Source: Acidobacteriota bacterium (GTDB lineage: Bacteria; Acidobacteriota; Thermoanaerobaculia; Multivoradales; JAHZIX01). From it: a DNA stretch of 8,317 bases. The stretch is taken from assembly GCA_020439725.1 (NCBI GenBank), contig JAGQSE010000283.1, positions 1 through 8,317 on the forward strand. The letters run 5' to 3'. The notes beneath the pieces were generated by a model. That model saw only the letters and a program-made list of their open reading frames with translations, had not been told where the DNA came from and did not search any database. Each line of letters begins with the position of its first letter. Positions within the stretch are counted from its first letter, which is position 1. The translations under genes and the position numbers were made by a program. Positions 1 through 5,743 of the stretch are shown here, one piece after another.

Positions 1-2
1 GG

Positions 3-833
3 GCGCGCCAGCTCCATGCCGCTGCGCGCGAGATCGCCGCTACGTCGACGAGCATGCCGCAGACCGCGGTGGAGCTTCGCGGGCTGCCGGGGATCGGTGC
101 CTACACGGCCGCCGCCATCGCCAGCATCGCCTTTGGTGAGGTGGTTCCGGTGCTCGACGGCAACGTTGAACGCGTGGTCAGCCGTCTCCTCGCGTCGGCG
201 GAGGATCCCAAGAAGGTCGCGGTGCGTCGGCGGCTCGCCACGGAGGCGGCAGAGCTCCTCGACCCGCATCGGCCTGGGGACTCGAACCAGGCTCTGATGG
301 AGCTCGGGGCAACGGTCTGCGTGCCGCTTCGACCCCGCTGCGATGCGTGTCCCTTGGCCGCGAGTTGCCAGGGTCTGGCGAGCGGCCGGCCCGAGAGCTT
401 TCCACCCGCCCGCGAGCGCAAGGCGCCGATCCGCGTCCGCCACCGCGTCGCGGTCGTGTCCGAGGAGGAACGCCTGCTGCTCTACCGCCGTCCCGACGAT
501 GCGGAGCTCCTCGCCGGAACCTGGGAGCTGCCGTGGGCCGAGGTCGCGGGCGGCGAGTTCCTGGTCTCCGAAGCAGAGTCGCTGGCAGCTTCGGAGGCGG
601 TCCTCGCCGAGCGCTATGGCGGTGTTTGGCGGCTCGAAACGCCCTGTGGCACGGCGCGGCATTCGATCACCCATCGCGCCATCACGCTCGAGGTGTGGCG
701 CGCCTGCGTCCAGCCTTCGGGGACGGTGAGTGAAGGACGTCTCGAGCCGGGCTTCTTCCGACGGCAGGAGCTCGGCGACCTCCCGCTGTCGTCACAGGTG
801 CGGAAGGTGCTCGCCAAGATCGAGCCGAGCTGA
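3..833 (+). CDS. mutY: A/G-specific adenine DNA glycosylase MutY, 5'-truncated by window edge
   Basis: Base-excision repair glycosylase that removes adenine mispaired with 8-oxoguanine. The reading frame is open from base 3, so the start lies outside the window; 276 residues are visible. In fragment numbering, a helix-hairpin-helix motif (LPGIGAYTAAAIASIAFG) spans 28-45. The catalytic aspartate lies in VLDGNVERV at Asp52. A 4Fe-4S loop follows with Cys106, 113, 116 and 122, in the family spacing C-x6-C-x2-C-x5-C. A NUDIX-like C-terminal domain, which in this family reads 8-oxoG, begins near residue 143 and includes the segment TWELPW and the His-rich stretch ARHSITHRAI. The N-terminal part carrying the catalytic glutamate, about 90-100 residues in the family, is missing only because of the window edge. 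The first in-frame ATG, at base 54, is internal. The Fe-S loop and the C-terminal domain separate it from endonuclease III. The gene converges on the CNB gene with a 34-bp gap. Confidence 0.95.
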   Translation, partial: ARQLHAAAREIAATSTSMPQTAVELRGLPGIGAYTAAAIASIAFGEVVPVLDGNVERVVSRLLASAEDPKKVAVRRRLATEAAELLDPHRPGDSNQALMELGATVCVPLRPRCDACPLAASCQGLASGRPESFPPARERKAPIRVRHRVAVVSEEERLLLYRRPDDAELLAGTWELPWAEVAGGEFLVSEAESLAASEAVLAERYGGVWRLETPCGTARHSITHRAITLEVWRACVQPSGTVSEGRLEPGFFRRQELGDLPLSSQVRKVLAKIEPS

Positions 834-867
834 GATCGGATCGAGGGGTCGCCGACGGACAGCGAGG

Positions 868-1857
868 TCAGTGGGTGCCGCCACCACCCGAGAAGATGAA
901 CCAGGTGATCAGCTTCTCGTTGAGCTCGCGGAGACGCTCGGCGATCAGGTTGCACAGGATCTTCAAGAGGCGCGGCGAGGACAGCTTGTGAATGTCGAGC
1001 AGGCCCTCGACCACCTCGCGCGGGATGGCGAGGAGGACCGCGCCTTCCTCCGGCGCTTTGGCGTCGGCGGAGCGCGGCTGCTGGTCGATGAGCGCCATCT
1101 CGCCGAAATAGTCCCCACGCTCGAGGAAGGCCAGGGCCTCCTCGCCGGCGCCGGGGATGTACTTGCTGATCATCACGCGGCCGTCGAGGACCACGTACAT
1201 GGCGTCGCCGACGTCGCCTTCGTGGAAGATCACCTCACCCGGTGCCACCTTCTGCTCGCGCGACAACGACGCCAGGAAGTTGATCTCGAGGGCCGAGAGC
1301 TTCTGCTCCTGGAAGAGCTTGCGCTTGGCAGCGAGGTCGATACGGAATTCGCCGGAGGGATCCTTGCGGAAAGGCGGCGGGCTGGTCGGTGGCTTCCCCG
1401 CCTCCGAGAAGAATTGCGACAGCTTGCTGTTGGTGGTGCGCAGCTTGTTCGCCAGGCTCTTCCAGAAGCACCAGTAGAGCGCCACCGAGAGCCGCTGGTC
1501 CTGCTCCATGAGCTCGGTGAGGGCTTCGGGGTCGAAGCACACGAGCTCGGCGTCCTCGAGGATGTGGGCAGCGCCGGAGCGCGGTTGCTGGTCGATGAAG
1601 CCCGACTCGCCGAACAGGTCACCGGCATCGAGCTCGGCGAGGGCGTAGAGGCCGTAGGGCGTCTGCCGCTCGATGGTCACCTTGCCGCGATCGATGAGGT
1701 AGGCCTGGCGGGTCTCGCTACCGGCCGGAAAGAGCTCGGTGCCGGCGGCGTGGTGCTGCACCTCGACCTTGGCGGCCAGGTGGGCGATCTGGCCGTCGGT
1801 GAAGTGGGCGAAGCTGGCCCAGCGGCGAAGGCGGTCGGAGGTATCCAAAGCGAACAA
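868..1857 (-). CDS. Tandem cyclic-nucleotide-binding (CNB) domain protein, no DNA-binding domain
   Basis: A soluble protein of 329 residues with two Crp/PKA-type cyclic-nucleotide-binding domains. CNB1 spans about residues 12-140, with phosphate-binding cassette FGESGFIDQQPRSG at 82-95. CNB2 spans about 186-315, with cassette FGEMALIDQQPRSA at 251-264. Both cassettes keep the Glu and Arg-Ser that contact the cyclic phosphate in CRP and PKA, so binding of cAMP or cGMP is plausible. A Pro-rich segment (GKPPTSPPP) lies in the linker. No helix-turn-helix, kinase, transporter or membrane segment is seen, and the protein ends in SGGGGTH. By architecture it resembles a PKA regulatory subunit or a CNB-only adaptor. 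The start is uncertain: I chose TTG at 1857, 29 bp after the upstream NTPase stop. An in-frame GTG at 1944 would add 29 residues and overlap the NTPase by 58 bp, but the stretch between the NTPase stop and 1857 uses codons unusual here (CTA, AGA), which argues against it. Neither start has a clear ribosome-binding site. Last gene of the minus-strand run. Confidence 0.85.
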   Translation of the reverse strand: MFALDTSDRLRRWASFAHFTDGQIAHLAAKVEVQHHAAGTELFPAGSETRQAYLIDRGKVTIERQTPYGLYALAELDAGDLFGESGFIDQQPRSGAAHILEDAELVCFDPEALTELMEQDQRLSVALYWCFWKSLANKLRTTNSKLSQFFSEAGKPPTSPPPFRKDPSGEFRIDLAAKRKLFQEQKLSALEINFLASLSREQKVAPGEVIFHEGDVGDAMYVVLDGRVMISKYIPGAGEEALAFLERGDYFGEMALIDQQPRSADAKAPEEGAVLLAIPREVVEGLLDIHKLSSPRLLKILCNLIAERLRELNEKLITWFIFSGGGGTH

Positions 1858-1886
1858 GATTCTATAGCGGATTAGCGGGTTCGTCG

Positions 1887-2471
1887 TTACAACAGGCGAA
1901 GCTGGCGTGGAGCGATGCGCTCGCGCACCGCCGCGGTGGCGCACTCGAGCCAGCCCGATCGCTGGGCCGGGTCGAGTGCCAGGGCGGTGAGACCGCGGCG
2001 GGTGAGCTCCTGGACCAGGCGTTCGTCGATGGCGCGCTGGAACGCCGGGTTCTCGGAACGGAAGCCGTCGGCGGACGGTTCATCGCACACCGGCACGTGG
2101 ATCAGCAGGTCATAGCTCGCCATCCACCAGTCGACCAGCAGCTCGAGCCCCTCCTGGGGTCCGTCGCTCAACAGCAGGTAGACGTAGTTGTCGAGAGCGC
2201 TGCGGTCGCAGATGACCAGCGGGTAGCGGGCCTGGGCGAGGATCTCTTCAGCGATCTGGGTGTGCAGAATCCACGACTCGGAGGCCACCCCGGTCTGCTC
2301 GTTGACCGGCAGTGGACAGCGCCGGGCCACCTCGTGGACCACGTCGAGGGGGATGTCGTCGACCTTGAGCTGCGCGGCGAGGCCGTAGCACAGCGTGGTC
2401 TTGCCGACGCCGTGGCTGCCGATGAAGGCGACCTTGAAAGACGGCGGACGGGGTTCGGTGGTCTCGGCCAT
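1887..2471 (-). CDS. P-loop NTPase, AAA_28/NadR-kinase-like ATPase
   Basis: A small nucleotide-binding protein of 194 residues. The Walker A motif GSHGVGKTT is at residues 18-26, directly after a hydrophobic first strand (FKVAFI). A second strand ends in VICDRSALDNYVYL (86-99); the DR pair recalls nucleoside/nucleotide kinases and the NadR ribosylnicotinamide kinase domain. A region containing an Arg and acidic residues (ADGFRSENPAFQRAIDERLVQEL, 134-156) could act as a lid over the phosphates. The rest is alpha/beta with no added domain. The substrate cannot be read from sequence; a small-molecule kinase or a regulatory ATPase are both possible. The ATG lies 8 bp after the glycosyltransferase stop. 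A purine stretch (AGAGGA) in the end of that gene sits about 12 nt upstream, somewhat far for a ribosome-binding site, so translational coupling is likely. Its neighbour downstream is the CNB protein. Confidence 0.8.
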   Translation of the reverse strand: MAETTEPRPPSFKVAFIGSHGVGKTTLCYGLAAQLKVDDIPLDVVHEVARRCPLPVNEQTGVASESWILHTQIAEEILAQARYPLVICDRSALDNYVYLLLSDGPQEGLELLVDWWMASYDLLIHVPVCDEPSADGFRSENPAFQRAIDERLVQELTRRGLTALALDPAQRSGWLECATAAVRERIAPRQLRLL

Positions 2472-2479
2472 GACGGGGA

Positions 2480-3424
2480 TCAATCCTCTCGGCGGGATTG
2501 TATGCCGCCGGGCCGGCAGCCGTGGCCGATGAACGAGGTGAGGGCCCGGCGGTGGCCACGGAGCAGCGCGCGCACCCGGACGGCGTCCCCCGGAGCCCGG
2601 CGGAGGGTGTAGCGGAGCGCGCGAAGTGCCACCCAGCCGGTGTGGAGGACGGCGAGGTACAGCCGGTGAAGCGGGCTCCGGAAGGGCCGTAGACGGGTCG
2701 CGGTCAGCTCCTCGAGATAGAAGGGCGACGCCTCGCCGGAGCCGGTGGCGGCACCGACCGGATGAACCGCGACCATCGCCGGCTCGAAGCGCAGCCGCCA
2801 GCCGGCGCGGCGCAGACGGAGCGACAGGTCGACGTCCTCGTGGTAAAGGAAGATCGAGGGGTCGAAGCCGCCCACCGACCCCCAGGCCTCGGCGGCGACG
2901 ACCAGCGCGGCGCCCGGGAGGAAACCGACGTCGCGCTCCCGGCCCGCCGCCCCCGGGTCGCGGTTCTGGACCACGGTGCCGGTGAGCCATCGGACGCGGC
3001 CGCCGGCGTACCACAGGCGTCCCCCGGGCCGGTCGAGGTAGAGAGGTCCGGCGGCGGCGCCCACCCGACCACCGCGGCCGGTCGGGTCGGGAGCCTCGAG
3101 GGCCGCGACGGAGGCGTCGAGAAAGCCCGGCTCGACGCGGACGTCGTGGTTCAAGGCGAGGATCGGCCCATGTCCGGCCAAGAGCTCGAGACCGCGATGG
3201 ACCGCGGCACCGAAGCCCGGGTTGTCGGGGCAGGCCAGGTAGAGGACTCCCCGTGGCAACCGCGAGGGATCGAGCGTTCCCGAGTTGTCGACCACCACCA
3301 AGCGACGCTGCGAGCTCGACGTGTCGGCGAGCACGGCGTCGATCGCCGCGAAGGTCGGCGCGGGATCGCCATGGTGGACCACCACCACCCGAACGACCCT
3401 TGCCGGCGTCGCGGCGGAGCTCAT
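2480..3424 (-). CDS. Glycosyltransferase family 2 (rhamnosyltransferase-like)
   Basis: Predicted inverting GT-A glycosyltransferase of 314 residues that moves a sugar from a nucleotide-sugar donor, probably in surface polysaccharide or glycolipid assembly. The nucleotide-binding strand and loop VVVDNSGTLDPS lie at 43-54. NPGFGAAVHRGLEL (68-81) is typical of the WbbL/RfbF rhamnosyltransferase-like branch. The metal-binding DxD equivalent is LNHDVRVEPGFL (91-102), where Asn-His-Asp replaces a strict DxD. The acceptor and catalytic part reads GFDPSIFLYHEDVDLSLRLRRAGWRL (186-211), with the acidic ED pair expected of the family. The C-terminal 60 residues are basic and amphipathic, suggesting peripheral membrane contact; no clear transmembrane helix is present. 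The ATG at 3424 shares four bases (ATGA) with the aminotransferase stop, which fixes the start and implies coupled translation. The same frame stays open upstream only as a shadow of the aminotransferase. Donor and acceptor are not deducible; no other polysaccharide genes are nearby. Confidence 0.88.
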   Translation of the reverse strand: MSSAATPARVVRVVVVHHGDPAPTFAAIDAVLADTSSSQRRLVVVDNSGTLDPSRLPRGVLYLACPDNPGFGAAVHRGLELLAGHGPILALNHDVRVEPGFLDASVAALEAPDPTGRGGRVGAAAGPLYLDRPGGRLWYAGGRVRWLTGTVVQNRDPGAAGRERDVGFLPGAALVVAAEAWGSVGGFDPSIFLYHEDVDLSLRLRRAGWRLRFEPAMVAVHPVGAATGSGEASPFYLEELTATRLRPFRSPLHRLYLAVLHTGWVALRALRYTLRRAPGDAVRVRALLRGHRRALTSFIGHGCRPGGIQSRRED

Positions 3425-4734
3425 CGGCGCGTCCGTCCGGCGACCGCTTCGAGGGCCGACTCGAGCCTCTCGAGCCCGTCCGCCAGCTGGCGCTCGGTGA
3501 CGGTGAGCGGTGGCACCAGCTGGGCGACCCGGCCCTCGGGACCACCGGCGAGGAGGAGCACTCCCCGGCGGCGCGCGGCCGCGACCCAGGCGCTCGCGAG
3601 GTCGGCGCTCTCGAGATCGACCCCCCACAGGAGGCCGCGGCCCCGGATCGCGGTGACCCCGGCGACGCGACCCGCCCAAGGCTCGACCGCCCGCGCGACG
3701 AGGTGCTCCAGGCCAAGGGCGCGGGCGGCGAGATCTTCCTCCTCGAGGACGTCGAGGGTGGCGAGGGCGGTGGCGCAGGCGAGGGGGTGGGCGACGAAGG
3801 GGCCCGTGTGGAGCGCCTCCCCGCCGGAGGCCCAGGCCGCCATCAGCTCGGTACGGCCGGCGACGGCGGCGATGGGCAGGCCGCCGCCGAGCGCCTTGCC
3901 ACAGCACAGGAGGTCGGGTCGCACGCCCTCGTGCTCCACCGCGAACCATCGGCCGGTGCGGCCGAAGCCGGTGAAGATCTCGTCGGCGACGAGCAGCACG
4001 TCGTGGCGGCGGCAGGCGGCGGCGACGTGGGCCAGCCAGCCGGCGGGAGGCACCAGCACCCCCTCGCGACCGACCACCGGCTCCACCAGCGCGCAGCCGA
4101 TTTCGGGTCGCCCGGCGAGGAGGCGCTCGATCTCCTCGGGGTCGCAGGCGAAGGGCAGACGGTGGAGATGGCCGTGAAGATGCGGAGCGAAGGGGTCACG
4201 GAACGCGCTTCGGGAGGTTGCGGCGAGAGCCCCGAGGGTGACGCCATGGTACCCGGGGTCGAAGGCCAGGATGCCGGGACCACGGCCGGTGAGGAGGACG
4301 GTCTTGAGGGCGATCTCGACGGCGTCGGCGCCGGAGACGGCGAAGTGGATCCGCGGATCGTCGAGGGGTAGCAGGCGCGCGAGACGCTGGGCCAAAGCGG
4401 CGCGCCCGGGGTGCGGCTGGGCGTCGCCCAGGCCATGGATCAGGCGATGGCTTTGCTCGCGGAGCGCGGCGACGACCCGCGGGTGGCGGTGACCGACGGC
4501 GGCGACGCCGAAGCCCGCGGTGAAATCGAGATAGCGGTTGCCGTCGACGTCGAGGACGTTGGCGCCACGGGCCTCGAGCCAGCCGACGCTGGCGAGCCCG
4601 TCGGCGTGGAGGGTGTTGATCCCCGGTGCCTCGGTGGCGGCGAGCCGGGCGGAAAGCTGGCGCAAGGCGGGGCCCGGCTCGGGATGGACGATCTTGGGGA
4701 GGAGGTCTCCGCGGCGTAGTCTCGACGCACTCAT
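3421..4734 (-). CDS. Class III PLP-dependent aminotransferase
   Basis: A fold-type I, pyridoxal-phosphate aminotransferase of 437 residues, the usual size for the acetylornithine/4-aminobutyrate/omega-amino-acid group. Visible family motifs are the N-terminal VLDVDGNRYLDFTAGFGVAAVGHRHP (60-85), the cofactor phosphate loop SGADAVEIALK (134-144), the ring-stacking region GYHGVTLGAL (161-170), and LLVADEIFTGFGRTG (247-261), whose Asp251 contacts the pyridine nitrogen. The Schiff-base lysine is Lys280 in CCGKALGGGLPIAAV. A Thr in HTGPFVAHPLA (309-319) probably contacts the phosphate from the partner subunit. The EPVVGREG segment (218-225) differs from the EPVQGEGG form of classic GabT/ArgD, so the amino donor is left open. 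The ATG at 4734 lies 45 bp after recR, without a clear Shine-Dalgarno sequence. The gene overlaps the glycosyltransferase by 4 bp, which suggests the two act together, perhaps making and attaching an amino-modified compound; that link is inference. Confidence 0.9.
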   Translation of the reverse strand: MSASRLRRGDLLPKIVHPEPGPALRQLSARLAATEAPGINTLHADGLASVGWLEARGANVLDVDGNRYLDFTAGFGVAAVGHRHPRVVAALREQSHRLIHGLGDAQPHPGRAALAQRLARLLPLDDPRIHFAVSGADAVEIALKTVLLTGRGPGILAFDPGYHGVTLGALAATSRSAFRDPFAPHLHGHLHRLPFACDPEEIERLLAGRPEIGCALVEPVVGREGVLVPPAGWLAHVAAACRRHDVLLVADEIFTGFGRTGRWFAVEHEGVRPDLLCCGKALGGGLPIAAVAGRTELMAAWASGGEALHTGPFVAHPLACATALATLDVLEEEDLAARALGLEHLVARAVEPWAGRVAGVTAIRGRGLLWGVDLESADLASAWVAAARRRGVLLLAGGPEGRVAQLVPPLTVTERQLADGLERLESALEAVAGRTRR

Positions 4735-4779
4735 GGTCAGAAGGCCCGGGTGGCGACCGGCCCCCAGGTGTCGCTGCGC

Positions 4780-5364
4780 TCAGATCTCGCGGCGGCCGGC
4801 GAGGGAGCGGCCCAGGGTGACCTCGTCGGTGTACTCGATGTCACCGCCGACGGGCATGCCGAAGGCGAGGCGGGTGACGCGGAGCCCCCGGGGCTTCAAG
4901 AGGCGAGCGAGGTAGAGGGCGGTGGCCTCGCCCTCGACGTCGGGGTTGGTCGCGAGGATCACCTCTTGGACGCCCTCGAGGCGACCGAGCAGAGCCTCGA
5001 CGGTGAGGCTTTCGGGACCGATCCCTCGCTGCGGCGAGAGAGCGCCGAGAAGCACGTGATAGAGGCCGTGATACTCGCCGGTGCGCTCGATGGGTCTCAG
5101 GTTGAAGGGCTCCTCGACGACGCACAGCTGAGTCTGGTCACGGCGCGGGTCGGTGCAATAGCTGCACGGATCGACGTCGGTGATCGAGCTGCACACGGAG
5201 CAGTGGAAGAGCTTGTCCTTGACCTCGAGGATGGCTTCCGCCAGCGACGCGGCGTCGTCCCGTGTCAGGGTCAGCAGGTGATGCGCCAGGCGGGTGGCCG
5301 TCTTGGGGCCGATCCCGGGCAGGCGGGTGAGCTCGCCGATCAGGCGCTTCAGGGGCTCGGACAT
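4780..5364 (-). CDS. recR: Recombination mediator protein RecR
   Basis: Component of the RecFOR pathway, which loads RecA onto SSB-coated single-stranded DNA at gaps. It is 194 residues, close to the usual 195-200. An N-terminal helix-hairpin-helix, RLPGIGPKTATRLAHHLL, lies at 14-31. A four-cysteine zinc finger follows (Cys55, Cys58, Cys67, Cys70). The Toprim domain runs from about 79 to 175, with CVVEEPFNLRPIERTGEYHGLYHVLLG and the conserved TNPDVEGEATALYLARLL (139-156). The C-terminal segment AFGMPVGGDIEYTDEVTLGRSLAGRR is highly characteristic of RecR and includes the Walker-B-like end. The ATG at 5364 gives the family's normal N-terminus. No strong Shine-Dalgarno precedes it, so coupling to ybaB, whose stop lies 33 bp upstream, is likely. 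All key residues appear intact. Confidence 0.97.
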   Translation of the reverse strand: MSEPLKRLIGELTRLPGIGPKTATRLAHHLLTLTRDDAASLAEAILEVKDKLFHCSVCSSITDVDPCSYCTDPRRDQTQLCVVEEPFNLRPIERTGEYHGLYHVLLGALSPQRGIGPESLTVEALLGRLEGVQEVILATNPDVEGEATALYLARLLKPRGLRVTRLAFGMPVGGDIEYTDEVTLGRSLAGRREI

Positions 5365-5397
5365 GGCGGAGGTGCCGGGGTGGCCTGGGCGTCGAGA

Positions 5398-5691
5398 TCA
5401 GAAGACGCCGGGGAGGCCCGAGGCGAGCGAGCCCATGCGCCCCTGGAGCGCCTCGTCGACCTTGCGAGCGGCCTCGTTGACCGCGGCGAGGACGAGGTCC
5501 TCGAGCATCGAGACGTCGTTCGGATCGATGACCTCGGGGTCGATGTGCACCGAGACGAGGTGCTTGTGGCCGCTCATCTTGACGGTGACCAGGCCCCCGC
5601 CGACGCTCGACTCGACGACCAGCTCGGCGAGCTCGCGTTGCATCTTCTCCTGCATCTGCTGTGCCTGCTTCATCAACTGACGAATATTCAT
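5398..5691 (-). CDS. ybaB: YbaB/EbfC family nucleoid-associated protein
   Basis: A small DNA-binding, nucleoid-associated protein of 97 residues that acts as a dimer in its family. The N-terminus MNIRQLMKQAQQMQEKMQRELAEL forms the typical long amphipathic, Gln/Met-rich helix. The central strands VVESSVGGGLVTVKMSGHKHLVSVHIDPEVI include the GGGLV...V.GH pattern that defines the family. The C-terminal helix VSMLEDLVLAAVNEAARKVDEAL is followed by a short Gly/Leu tail. The ATG at 5691 is chosen because it matches the family N-terminus and has a strong ribosome-binding site 7 nt upstream; the same frame stays open further upstream only inside dnaX antisense-equivalent sequence. It lies between dnaX (52 bp) and recR (33 bp), the standard order in many bacteria. 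Confidence 0.96.
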   Translation of the reverse strand: MNIRQLMKQAQQMQEKMQRELAELVVESSVGGGLVTVKMSGHKHLVSVHIDPEVIDPNDVSMLEDLVLAAVNEAARKVDEALQGRMGSLASGLPGVF

Positions 5692-5698
5692 AGTGGCT

Positions 5699-5706
5699 CT
5701 CCCCTT
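5699..5706 (-). promoter_or_regulatory. Ribosome-binding site of ybaB
   Basis: On the minus strand this reads AAGGGGAG, a purine-rich Shine-Dalgarno sequence 7 nt before the ybaB ATG. It decides the ybaB start and is the clearest ribosome-binding site in the minus-strand run; most other genes there have weak or no such sequence. Confidence 0.75.
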
Positions 5707-5743
5707 GAAATGGACGGCGGCATGTTGGATGGCGGGTCGCGTC

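Noticed and set aside
834..867. Possible bidirectional terminator between converging mutY and CNB genes
   Set aside because: No stable inverted repeat or T-run was found in the 34-bp gap.
730..1875. Long plus-strand open frame antisense to the CNB gene
   Set aside because: It mirrors a well-supported CNB gene with clear motifs; its Glu/Leu/Gly-rich composition has no recognisable domain. Open antisense frames are expected in such G+C-rich DNA.
2472..3716. N-terminal extension of the P-loop NTPase (609-residue version)
   Set aside because: The added part is low-complexity shadow of the glycosyltransferase; the Walker A motif sits 18 residues from the ATG at 2471, as expected.
3425..3949. N-terminal extension of the glycosyltransferase (489-residue version)
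   Set aside because: The extra 175 residues are an Arg/Pro-rich frame-shifted shadow of the aminotransferase; the ATG at 3424 gives the normal GT2 start with an ATGA overlap.
2762..4371. Long plus-strand open frames (471 and 372 codons) opposite the glycosyltransferase and aminotransferase
   Set aside because: Arg/Pro/Gly-rich translations without motifs, overlapping each other and two genes with intact catalytic motifs.
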